Shown here: piece after piece, positions 16,561 through 24,227 of the stretch
How the letters are laid out: the number at the start of each line of letters is the position of its first letter
Numbering within the stretch: the stretch's first letter is position 1
NCBI RefSeq assembly: GCF_963676735.1
Contig: NZ_OY781464.1
Coordinates: 4,993,001 to 5,057,000 of the forward strand
From: an uncultured Draconibacterium sp.
GTDB taxonomy: Bacteria > Bacteroidota > Bacteroidia > Bacteroidales > Prolixibacteraceae
Length of the DNA stretch: 64,000 bases
Direction: 5' to 3'
Translations under genes and position numbers: made by a program
Notes under the pieces: model-generated
What the model was told of the DNA's origin: nothing
What the model saw: the letters and a program-made list of their open reading frames with translations, nothing else
The model's database searches: none

Positions 16561-17283
16561 TTAGCGTAATTCAAAGTTTTGGCCCAGGTATACCCGGCGT
16601 ACATCTTCGTCGGCAGCCAACTCGTCGGCGGTGCCTGCTTTTAAAATGTTTCCTTCAAACAGCAAATAAGATCTGTCGGTAATTCGTAGTGTTTCGTGTA
16701 CATTATGGTCGGTTATTAAAACACCAATATTTTTTTCTTTAAGTTGCATTACAATTTGCTGAATGTCTTCAACGGCAATAGGATCTACTCCGGCAAAAGG
16801 TTCATCAAGCAAAATAAATTTTGGATCGATGGCCAGTGCGCGTGCAATTTCTGTACGGCGCCGTTCACCTCCCGATAGTTGGATGCCTTTACTCTTGCGA
16901 ATATGACCTAAGCTAAATTCTTCAATGAGAGTTTCCAGTTTTTCTTTCTGATACTCCTTTGAGTAATTGGTCATTTCAAGCACGGCTTTAATATTGTCTT
17001 CAATGCTTAGTTTTCTAAATACAGAAGCTTCCTGTGCCAAATACCCGATACCTTTTTTTGCACGCTTATAAACGGGCAAATTGGTTATTTCTTCACTGTC
17101 AAGATAAATGTTTCCGGCAAAAGGCTGGATAAGTCCAACGATCATATAAAACGAGGTTGTTTTTCCTGCCCCGTTTGGTCCGAGTAAACCAACAATTTCT
17201 CCTTGTTTAACTTCAAAACTTACACCTTTTACAACGGTTCGTTTACGGTATTTTTTTACAATATTTTCTGCTCGAAGAATCAT
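16561..17283 (-). CDS. lptB: LPS export ABC transporter ATPase LptB
   Basis: 240 residues. ABC ATPase with Walker A GPNGAGKT (35-42), Q-loop YLAQEASVFRKLSIEDN, signature LSGGE (136-140), Walker B FILLDEP (156-162) and switch His193 in ITDHNV. The EASVFRKLSIEDN and FAGVDPIAV segments are typical of LptB, which with LptF/G extracts LPS from the inner membrane and feeds the Lpt bridge. It starts 32 bases after tatC on the same strand, suggesting one transcript. Confidence 0.95.
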   Translation of the reverse strand: MILRAENIVKKYRKRTVVKGVSFEVKQGEIVGLLGPNGAGKTTSFYMIVGLIQPFAGNIYLDSEEITNLPVYKRAKKGIGYLAQEASVFRKLSIEDNIKAVLEMTNYSKEYQKEKLETLIEEFSLGHIRKSKGIQLSGGERRRTEIARALAIDPKFILLDEPFAGVDPIAVEDIQQIVMQLKEKNIGVLITDHNVHETLRITDRSYLLFEGNILKAGTADELAADEDVRRVYLGQNFELR

Positions 17284-17315
17284 AGTGGATCAAATAACGT
17301 TAATTTTTAACTGAA

Positions 17316-18164
17316 TTACATGGCTTCCATGGCTTTTTCACGTTTTTTAACCACGCTCCGCGAAATAAAAATGCCAATCTCATATAAAAATACCAGAGGG
17401 AAACATACCATTACCTGGCTAAAAATATCGGGTGGGGTAATAATTGCCGATAACAGCAACATTATTACGTAAGAATGTCGACGGTAGGTTTTCATAAATT
17501 GCGGGGTAAGCAAACCAACTTTGCTTAAAAAGTACGAAAATATGGGAATCAGAAAAACTACCCCCGCAGCAAGCGAAATGGAGGTGACCGAGCCGATATA
17601 CGAACGAAGATTAATAGTATTTTCAACTTCGCTGCTAACTTGGTAGGTTCCTAAAAAATGGATGGATAAAGGAACGATTAGAAAATAGCCAAACAGTACA
17701 CCCATTAAAAAAAGTATTGATGTAAAAAAGACAGCTCCACCGGCATGTTTGCGTTCGTTTTCATACAAAGCGGGTTTTATAAAGCGCCAGAACTCGTAAA
17801 AAACAACGGGCGAAGCCATAATAAAACCGGCAATAATTGATACCATTATATGTGTAGAAAACTGACCGGCTATTTTAATACTTTGCATTTTTAGCGGCAC
17901 CTGGTTAATTTTTACGGCCTCTGATCCAACCAGGTCGCCCAGTTTCGCAAACATTCGATTGGTCCAAAAGTCGGGCATGCGTGGGGCCAGTATTACCACA
18001 TCGAAAATAAATGTTTTTAAAATAAATGCAGCAATGGCAAAAATAAGTATGGCAGCCGACGATCGGATAATGTGCCAACGAAGTACCTCGAGGTGTTCAA
18101 GAAACGACATCTCGCTGGTTTTGCCTTTTTCTCCCTGTTTTTTAGTGCTATGTTCTTCGCTCAT
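17316..18164 (-). CDS. tatC: twin-arginine translocase subunit TatC
   Basis: 282 residues, six predicted membrane segments. The hallmark cytoplasmic start MSFLEHLEVLRWHIIRS (residues 19-35) recognises the twin-arginine signal. FYEFWRFIKPALYENERK is the conserved first loop region, and a conserved Pro-rich segment IVPLSIHFLGTY is also present. A periplasmic insert at about 55-100 is longer than in E. coli TatC, as in other Bacteroidota. The first ~18 residues are a charged extension. It pairs with tatA at 5299, which is elsewhere and on the other strand. Confidence 0.95.
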   Translation of the reverse strand: MSEEHSTKKQGEKGKTSEMSFLEHLEVLRWHIIRSSAAILIFAIAAFILKTFIFDVVILAPRMPDFWTNRMFAKLGDLVGSEAVKINQVPLKMQSIKIAGQFSTHIMVSIIAGFIMASPVVFYEFWRFIKPALYENERKHAGGAVFFTSILFLMGVLFGYFLIVPLSIHFLGTYQVSSEVENTINLRSYIGSVTSISLAAGVVFLIPIFSYFLSKVGLLTPQFMKTYRRHSYVIMLLLSAIITPPDIFSQVMVCFPLVFLYEIGIFISRSVVKKREKAMEAM

Positions 18165-18191
18165 GAATTCTGGTTTTCAAAAAAAACTTCA

Positions 18192-18199
18192 CAAATGTA
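18192..18199 (-). promoter_or_regulatory. probable -7 box for tatC-lptB
   Basis: On the minus strand TACATTTG fits TAnnTTTG and lies about 28 bases before the tatC start, within the 224-base divergent gap shared with recQ. No good -33 TTTG is present. Confidence 0.45.
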
Positions 18200-18388
18200 A
18201 ATGAATTTTTTCATCTGAAATCACTATAATTCCGATATACTGTTTTGCTTCTTCTTTTCAAGCATAAATTAATCTTTATCACAAACCTTAAATTTTAACA
18301 ATAAAAAATATTAAAAGCTATTGCCATTTTACTTACTTTTAATAATTTAGAATTTGCTTAAGGCTACAGATATGGGGAGAGTGATTAT

Positions 18389-20575
18389 ATGAGTAAAAAA
18401 GTTGTATTAGCAGAAAAGCTGCAGCACTTTTTTGGTTTCGACCGTTTTAAAGGGCAGCAGGAAGAGGCAATTGAAAGTGTTCTTGGAGGAAATAATACTT
18501 TTGTGTTGATGCCAACCGGGGGAGGAAAATCGTTGATTTATCAGTTGCCCGCTTTAATTTTAGAGGGAACGGCAATTGTAATTTCACCCTTAATTGCCTT
18601 GATGAAAAATCAGGTAGATTCCATCAGAGGAACCCATGCAGAAGATAGTGTGGCACATTTTTTAAATTCATCCTTGTCGAAAGCGGCAATAACACAGGTG
18701 AAAGAAGATGTGTTGGCTGGAAAGACCAAATTATTGTACGTAGCACCCGAGTCTTTGACAAAAGAAGAGAATATTGATTTTCTTAAACAAATCAAGATAT
18801 CATTTTACGCCATTGATGAGGCTCATTGTATTTCGGAATGGGGACACGATTTCAGACCCGAATACCGCCGGATAAAACCTATTGTTGAAGAAATAGGCAA
18901 ATCGCCAATTGTTGCTTTAACGGCTACAGCTACAGCAAAGGTTCAGCATGATATTCAGAAAAACCTGGGTATTCTTGATGCAAAAGTATTTAAGGCCTCG
19001 TTTAACCGCGAAAATTTATATTACGAAGTACGACCGAAGGTTAAAACCGAAACGCAAATCATTAAGTTTATTAAACAAAACGAGGGTAAATCAGGGATTA
19101 TTTACTGTTTGAGCCGGAAAAAAGTTGAAGAACTGGCTGAAACCCTGCAGGTAAATGGCATAAAAGCACTGGCATACCATGCCGGAATGGATGCAGCCAC
19201 TCGTTCGGGTAACCAGGATAAATTTTTGATGGAAGAGGTTGATGTAATAGTTGCAACAATTGCTTTTGGGATGGGAATTGATAAACCCGATGTACGTTTT
19301 GTAATTCATTACGATATTCCGAAAAGCCTGGAGGGATATTACCAGGAAACAGGACGTGCCGGAAGAGATGGAGGCGAAGGGCAATGCATAACTTTCTATA
19401 GTTATAAAGACATTCAGAAACTTGAAAAATTTATGCACGGCAAACCTGTTGCCGAACAGGAAATAGGAAAACAATTGTTGCTCGATACTGTTTCGTATGC
19501 CGAATCGGCTATATGTCGGCGCATTATTCTTTTGCACTATTTTGGTGAGAAATACCAACCCACAAATTGTGGGAACTGCGACAACTGTTTAAACCCTAAA
19601 GAGCAGATTGAGGCTAAAAATGAGATAGTAACAGCACTAAAAGCTATTCTTGAAGTTAACGAGAAATACAAAGGCGACCATATTGCAAATATTTTAATTG
19701 GTAACAGTACAGCGGCTGTGAAATCGTTTAAACATTACACCTTGAAATCGTTTGGTACCGGAAAAGAACACGATGAGCGATTCTGGAATGCTGTATTCCG
19801 TCAGTCGATGGTTGCCGGAATAATAAATAAGGATATTGAAAATTATGGTTTACTGAAAGTGACACCAAAAGGGCATGAGTTTTTGGCAAAACCACATAGT
19901 TTTATGCTGGTTAAAAACCACGAGTACGAAGAAGAGGATGATTCGGGAAACTCAGGGGGAGCCCCATCGGGAGGTGCAAGCGGCGATCCGCAGCTGTTTT
20001 CAATGTTAAAAGACCTGCGCAAGAAAATGGCAAAAAAACACAATTTGCCACCTTTTGTACTATTTCAGGATCCCTCGTTGGCCGACATGTCGATACAATA
20101 CCCTGTAAATATTGAAGAGTTGCAGAATATTCAAGGGGTTGGACAAGGAAAAGCACGGCGTTATGGAAAAGAATTTGTGGCGCTAATAAAATCGTATGTT
20201 GAAGAAAACGAGATTGAGCGCCCGGAAGACTTGGTAGTGCGCACGGTGGCCAATAAGTCGAAAATGAAGGTGTTTATCATTCAAAGTATTGACAGAAAGT
20301 TATCGTTTGAAGACATTGCCGACTCGAAAGGAATTGAGGTGAGTGACGTAATTAGCGAGGTCGAAGCAATAGTAAATTCTGGCACAAAATTAAATATTGA
20401 CTACTACATTGACGATGTGCTTGATGAAGATCATCAGGAAGAAATTTTCGATTATTTTCGCGAAGCAGAAACTGATTCAGTTCAAGAAGCTTTAGACGAG
20501 TTGGGCGAGGATGAATACTCGGAAGATGATATTCGCCTGATGCGCGTGAAATTCTTCTCCGATATGGGGAACTAA
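18389..20575 (+). CDS. recQ: ATP-dependent DNA helicase RecQ
   Basis: 728 residues. Superfamily 2 helicase core: Walker A PTGGGKS (42-48), DEAH box (143-146), motif VI QETGRAGRDG (319-328). The RecQ C-terminal zinc site uses Cys376, 394, 397 and 400. A winged-helix and HRDC-like domain follow (about 410-630). A further acidic C-terminal region (about 640-728) resembles the DUF/helix-turn-helix extension of Bacteroidota RecQ. RecQ unwinds 3'-tailed DNA in recombination and fork repair. A GGGGAGA sequence 9-15 bases before the ATG is an unusually purine-rich leader for this phylum. Confidence 0.96.
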   Translation: MSKKVVLAEKLQHFFGFDRFKGQQEEAIESVLGGNNTFVLMPTGGGKSLIYQLPALILEGTAIVISPLIALMKNQVDSIRGTHAEDSVAHFLNSSLSKAAITQVKEDVLAGKTKLLYVAPESLTKEENIDFLKQIKISFYAIDEAHCISEWGHDFRPEYRRIKPIVEEIGKSPIVALTATATAKVQHDIQKNLGILDAKVFKASFNRENLYYEVRPKVKTETQIIKFIKQNEGKSGIIYCLSRKKVEELAETLQVNGIKALAYHAGMDAATRSGNQDKFLMEEVDVIVATIAFGMGIDKPDVRFVIHYDIPKSLEGYYQETGRAGRDGGEGQCITFYSYKDIQKLEKFMHGKPVAEQEIGKQLLLDTVSYAESAICRRIILLHYFGEKYQPTNCGNCDNCLNPKEQIEAKNEIVTALKAILEVNEKYKGDHIANILIGNSTAAVKSFKHYTLKSFGTGKEHDERFWNAVFRQSMVAGIINKDIENYGLLKVTPKGHEFLAKPHSFMLVKNHEYEEEDDSGNSGGAPSGGASGDPQLFSMLKDLRKKMAKKHNLPPFVLFQDPSLADMSIQYPVNIEELQNIQGVGQGKARRYGKEFVALIKSYVEENEIERPEDLVVRTVANKSKMKVFIIQSIDRKLSFEDIADSKGIEVSDVISEVEAIVNSGTKLNIDYYIDDVLDEDHQEEIFDYFREAETDSVQEALDELGEDEYSEDDIRLMRVKFFSDMGN

Positions 20576-20616
20576 ATCCTAATTGCTGATATACAACTTT
20601 TTGTTGCAGAAATTGT

Positions 20617-20624
20617 TATTTTTG
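20617..20624 (+). promoter_or_regulatory. probable -7 box for ahcY
   Basis: TATTTTTG fits TAnnTTTG and lies 36 bases before the ATG at 20661. Its position inside any longer reading (for example from a TTG at 20583) supports 20661 as the real start. Confidence 0.5.
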
Positions 20625-20660
20625 CACGCATTTTTATTTGAAAATACTAAAGAGAAACAA

Positions 20661-22079
20661 ATGACAGTGATAGTTCAGAAAACAATGGATTACAAAATAG
20701 CAGATATTTCGTTAGCAGATTTTGGGCGAAAGGAAATTGATATTGCAGAGAAGGAAATGCCCGGTTTAATGGCCATCAGAGAAAAATTTGGGCCACGCAA
20801 ACCCCTTGATGGCGTAAGAATAATGGGTAGTTTGCATATGACGGTACAAACTGCAGTGCTAATTGAAACGCTTGTAGCGCTTGGTGCCAATGTGCGTTGG
20901 GCCAGTTGTAATATTTTTTCAACACAAGACCATGCTGCAGCCGCCATTGCAGAAGCAGGTATTCCGGTATTTGCCTGGAAAGGCGAAACGCTTGAAGAAT
21001 ACTGGTGGTGCACCCGTGAAGCTATGAGTTTCCCCGAAGGAAAAGGACCGCAATTAATTGTTGATGATGGCGGTGATGCTACTTTGCTTATTCACAAAGG
21101 TTTTGCTGCCGAAAAAGATGCAAGTGTGTTGGATGTAGAGCCCTCGAGTGAAGAAGAAGGAGTAATTCTTGATTTGCTAAAAAAGACATTAAAAGAAGAC
21201 AATCAAAAATGGCATCGGGCAGTTGCCGACTGGAAAGGTGTTTCGGAAGAAACAACAACCGGGGTGCATCGCTTGTACCAGATGTTTGAAAAAGGAGAAT
21301 TGCTGGTGCCTGCTATAAATGTTAACGACTCGGTAACCAAATCGAAGTTTGATAATTTATATGGTTGTCGCGAATCGCTTGCCGATGGAATAAAACGTGC
21401 TACTGATGTTATGATTGCGGGTAAAGTAGTGGTTGTTGCCGGTTATGGCGATGTTGGAAAAGGTTGTGCCCACTCGATGAGGAGCTATGGCGCACGCGTA
21501 ATTGTAACAGAAATTGATCCGATTTGTGCGCTTCAGGCCGCCATGGAAGGTTTTGAGGTAAAAACCATGGAAGATGCGCTGGATGAAGGAAATATATATG
21601 TTACCACCACCGGAAACTGTGATGTAATTACAGCCGAACACATGGCCAACATGAAAGACCAGGCTATTGTGTGCAATATTGGCCACTTTGATAACGAGAT
21701 ACAAGTTGCACAGCTTGAAAAATGGCCCGGAATACAAAAACTGAATATTAAACCACAAGTAGATAAATATACCTACCAGGATGGTAAAAGTATTTTCTTG
21801 TTGGCCGAAGGGCGCCTGGTGAATTTGGGATGTGCTACCGGCCATCCGTCGTTTGTAATGAGCAACTCATTTACCAATCAATCGTTGGCACAAATTGATT
21901 TGTGGGAAAATAACTACGAGGTTGGTGTTTATACCTTGTCGAAAAAACTGGATGAAGAGGTTGCACGTTTGCACCTACAGCAAATTGGTGTGAAATTAAC
22001 GGAACTCACCGAGAAACAAGCCGCTTATTTGGGCGTGTCGAAAGAAGGGCCATTTAAAGCTGACCATTACAGATATTAA
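20661..22079 (+). CDS. ahcY: adenosylhomocysteinase
   Basis: 472 residues from ATG 20661. Hydrolyses S-adenosylhomocysteine to adenosine and homocysteine, clearing the by-product of methylation. Visible signatures: the YKIADISLADFGRKEI opening, SCNIFSTQDHAAAAI near 84-98, the catalytic VNDSVTKSKFDN segment with Lys and Asp, the NAD-binding GYGDVGKG, and the C-terminal tail KADHYRY with the Lys-Tyr pair that reaches into the neighbouring subunit. Adjacent methyltransferase targets are not evident. A terminator follows directly. Confidence 0.97.
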   Translation: MTVIVQKTMDYKIADISLADFGRKEIDIAEKEMPGLMAIREKFGPRKPLDGVRIMGSLHMTVQTAVLIETLVALGANVRWASCNIFSTQDHAAAAIAEAGIPVFAWKGETLEEYWWCTREAMSFPEGKGPQLIVDDGGDATLLIHKGFAAEKDASVLDVEPSSEEEGVILDLLKKTLKEDNQKWHRAVADWKGVSEETTTGVHRLYQMFEKGELLVPAINVNDSVTKSKFDNLYGCRESLADGIKRATDVMIAGKVVVVAGYGDVGKGCAHSMRSYGARVIVTEIDPICALQAAMEGFEVKTMEDALDEGNIYVTTTGNCDVITAEHMANMKDQAIVCNIGHFDNEIQVAQLEKWPGIQKLNIKPQVDKYTYQDGKSIFLLAEGRLVNLGCATGHPSFVMSNSFTNQSLAQIDLWENNYEVGVYTLSKKLDEEVARLHLQQIGVKLTELTEKQAAYLGVSKEGPFKADHYRY

Positions 22080-22101
22080 TCAAAATAAGATATGTTGTAA
22101 G

Positions 22102-22133
22102 AATGGGTTTCACAAAGTGGAGCCCATTTTTAA
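22102..22133 (+). terminator. ahcY terminator
   Basis: AATGGGTTTCAC and GTGGAGCCCATT form a 12-pair stem (with two G-T pairs) and a 3-nt loop, followed by a T run. It overlaps the last codons of the minus-strand gene ending at 22130. Confidence 0.8.
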
Positions 22134-22573
22134 TTGTACACCCTGAGCATATTTCCGCTAAGCGAAGTTTTGTATTGCCTGAGCGGTGCTGCCGCCGGCC
22201 CTTTTGTTGGTGTTCCGCCAATAAAAATAAATTCCGATTCGCAGCAGGAACATTTCCCAACCACCCCTTCATTCGCAACTTTACACGATGGATTAATTTC
22301 GTTGGTGCATGCAGCATCAAAAGCATAATAAGAGCCTTCTATTTCACAATAAACAATTATGCCGCCGAAGCCAAAATTCTGAAAAAACACGGAGTTGCCC
22401 GGAACTGTAAGATCATTCCAAATCCCGAGATCAATATTAAGACTTACCGGAACGTCCGGTATTTCCGAATCAATTTCATCGCACGATGAATACATTAAAA
22501 AAAACAAGGAAAGAAAAAATAATTGTTTTATACCCCTGCTCCAAAATCTATGTAATTTTCCATTTGTATCCAT
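22130..22573 (-). CDS. Rieske-fold lipoprotein with altered metal ligands
   Basis: 147 residues. A hydrophobic start (about 17-30) ends in SSC at 29-31, a plausible lipobox with Cys31. The rest resembles the small Rieske domain: YCEIEGSYYAFDAACT, then GKCSCCESEF, then the proline loop GGTPTKGPAAAPL. In ordinary Rieske proteins each Cys pairs with a His two or three residues on; here these positions are Asn91 and Cys111. Extra cysteines are 76, 97 and 110. It may still bind a cluster by four cysteines, bind zinc, or be disulfide-bonded. It is convergent with ahcY. Confidence 0.68.
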   Translation of the reverse strand: MDTNGKLHRFWSRGIKQLFFLSLFFLMYSSCDEIDSEIPDVPVSLNIDLGIWNDLTVPGNSVFFQNFGFGGIIVYCEIEGSYYAFDAACTNEINPSCKVANEGVVGKCSCCESEFIFIGGTPTKGPAAAPLRQYKTSLSGNMLRVYN

Positions 22574-22684
22574 CCTGTTTATTATTCGTTACTGTTCTTT
22601 GATGTAAAAATTTTTATTTCCGTGCGCGTTTCTTACTTTTATATTCTGAACAGCCAAAAGTACAATTTATTGCGATAGAAAATT

Positions 22685-23074
22685 ATGGATGATGTATTAG
22701 TAATTATATTGACATTGGTAATTGCTGTATTTGGAGCACTAAACCAGAAGCGCAAAAAGAAAGCAGCCGGCGCCAACAATGCCGTGCCTCCGAAAAAAGA
22801 ATCGCAGAATTTTTGGGATATGTTAATGGACCAGGAAGAAGAATTGATTACAGAAAGGCAAGAGCCGTTTGAAGAAGAACTGGTTCAGCCGGAACCAAAA
22901 ACTATTGAACGGCCCGTATATGATTTTAAGGCAGACCGCGAAGGAGCGAAATCGATAAGAAAGCCAATGAAATCAGTACGAGAGAATAAAAAAAGGAAAT
23001 TGGTTATGGGTGAAGAATTTTCACTAAAGAAAGCGGTAATCTATAGTGAGATTATTAATCGAAAATATGTCTAA
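22685..23074 (+). CDS. unknown membrane-anchored protein
   Basis: 129 residues, not recognised. One N-terminal membrane helix (about 3-20, VLVIILTLVIAVFGAL) is followed by a basic patch QKRKKK, then a charged, probably disordered tail rich in Glu and Lys. The ending FSLKKAVIYSEIINRKYV looks structured and resembles the short C-terminal motif of small Bacteroidales proteins of unknown role. It lies between the Rieske-like gene (divergent) and greA. Confidence 0.65.
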   Translation: MDDVLVIILTLVIAVFGALNQKRKKKAAGANNAVPPKKESQNFWDMLMDQEEELITERQEPFEEELVQPEPKTIERPVYDFKADREGAKSIRKPMKSVRENKKRKLVMGEEFSLKKAVIYSEIINRKYV

Positions 23075-23140
23075 CTGCGTAAAAATCACCAGTTTTCGAT
23101 ATTTTTTTAGTTAGATTAGTTTTAAATCCAAGAAAATATT

Positions 23141-23148
23141 TAAATTTG
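23141..23148 (+). promoter_or_regulatory. probable -7 box for greA
   Basis: TAAATTTG fits TAnnTTTG. It leaves a leader of about 80 bases before the greA start at 23237. Confidence 0.5.
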
Positions 23149-23222
23149 CATCAGGAAGAGTTCCGATCCATTCGGGATTCTTTCTATTTTTTTATAGCCT
23201 TGTCAAGGCATAATAATAATTA

Positions 23223-23230
23223 AAGGAGGA
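23223..23230 (+). promoter_or_regulatory. strong Shine-Dalgarno sequence of greA
   Basis: AAGGAGGA ends six bases before the greA ATG. Most genes in this window lack such a sequence, as expected of Bacteroidota, so this one is unusual. Confidence 0.7.
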
Positions 23231-23236
23231 TACAAA

Positions 23237-23710
23237 ATGTCCGAAGTAACATATTTAACAAAAGACGGTTTAGAAAAGCTAAAGAAAGAATTGGAACACT
23301 TAATGACTGTTGAGCGTCCGAAGATTTCGAAGCAAATTGGAGAAGCTATTGAAAAAGGCGATATCTCTGAAAATGCCGAATACGATGCGGCCAAAGATGC
23401 CCAGGGAATGCTGGAGGCTAAAATTGCACAGCTAAAAGGGAAAGTTGCCAATGCCCGTATTCTTGACGAGTCGAAAATTGACACCTCGCAGGTGCAGATT
23501 TTGAATAAGGTGACGATAAAGAACAAAAAGAATAATGCTACCATGCAATATACTTTGGTTCCTGAAAGTGAAGCAAACCTTAAAGAAGGAAAAATATCGG
23601 TTCAAACACCTATTGCCAAAGGGTTAATGGGAAAAAAAGTTGGCGATGTAGTTGAAATAAAAGTTCCGTCCGGAATAATACCTTTTGAGATTGTAGAAAT
23701 TTCAATTTAG
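23237..23710 (+). CDS. greA: transcription elongation factor GreA
   Basis: 157 residues. The N-terminal coiled coil (about 8-75) carries the family signature GDISENAEYDAAKD (41-54) with the acidic tip that stimulates transcript cleavage in backtracked RNA polymerase. The C-terminal FKBP-like domain ends PFEIVEISI. It is followed five bases later by the HIT-family gene, so the two are one unit. The strong Shine-Dalgarno sequence is notable. Confidence 0.96.
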   Translation: MSEVTYLTKDGLEKLKKELEHLMTVERPKISKQIGEAIEKGDISENAEYDAAKDAQGMLEAKIAQLKGKVANARILDESKIDTSQVQILNKVTIKNKKNNATMQYTLVPESEANLKEGKISVQTPIAKGLMGKKVGDVVEIKVPSGIIPFEIVEISI

Positions 23711-23715
23711 GAAAA

Positions 23716-24111
23716 ATGGCAAGCATATTTACCAAAATAATTAACGGAGAAATTCCTGCCTACAAAGTAGCAGAAGACGAGAATTATTTTGCATTTCTCG
23801 ACATATTTCCGGTAGGCAAAGGACATACTTTGGTTGTTCCTAAAAAAGAGGTGGATTACCTTTTCGACCTGGATGACGAGACTTATGCCGGTTTGCAAAT
23901 GTTTGCCAAAAAAGTGGCAAAGGGTTTAAAAAAAGCAATTCCTTGCCAAAAGGTGGGTGTTTTGGTTTTAGGCCTCGAGGTACCGCATGCTCACATTCAT
24001 TTGGTGCCCATGCAAAATGAAGCCGACATTCTGAATTTTTCGGATAAAAAGAAATTCACACCCGAAGAATTTGAAGCAATAAAAAATCTGATTGCAGAAA
24101 ATATTGATTGA
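23716..24111 (+). CDS. HIT family nucleotide-binding protein
   Basis: 131 residues with the histidine triad PHAHIHLVP (His91, 93, 95) near the C-terminus and the usual opening SIFTKIINGEIPAYKV. Histidine-triad hydrolases act on nucleoside phosphoramidates or aminoacyl-adenylates; the middle histidine after the second is the nucleophile. It is joined to greA by a five-base gap and closed by a terminator. Confidence 0.93.
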   Translation: MASIFTKIINGEIPAYKVAEDENYFAFLDIFPVGKGHTLVVPKKEVDYLFDLDDETYAGLQMFAKKVAKGLKKAIPCQKVGVLVLGLEVPHAHIHLVPMQNEADILNFSDKKKFTPEEFEAIKNLIAENID

Positions 24112-24114
24112 CAG

Positions 24115-24142
24115 TCCTGATAAAACATCAGGATTTTTTTTT
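24115..24142 (+). terminator. terminator of greA-HIT unit
   Basis: TCCTGAT and ATCAGGA form a 7-bp stem with a 5-nt loop followed by a run of T. Confidence 0.9.
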
Positions 24143-24227
24143 GCCTAAATTTCATCAATTTTTATTAACACCCCTCTATTCCAGTTGCCATTATTGGTAT
24201 CTTTAAAAACTTTTTATCACAGTTTTT

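Noticed and set aside
20576..20660. SAH riboswitch upstream of ahcY
   Set aside because: The leader is only about 30 bases after the -7 box, too short for a riboswitch.
21357..21845. Long open frame antisense to ahcY
   Set aside because: It mirrors a well-supported coding gene, has no recognisable domain, and a similar antisense frame lies within recQ (19091-19558); both are by-products of codon bias.
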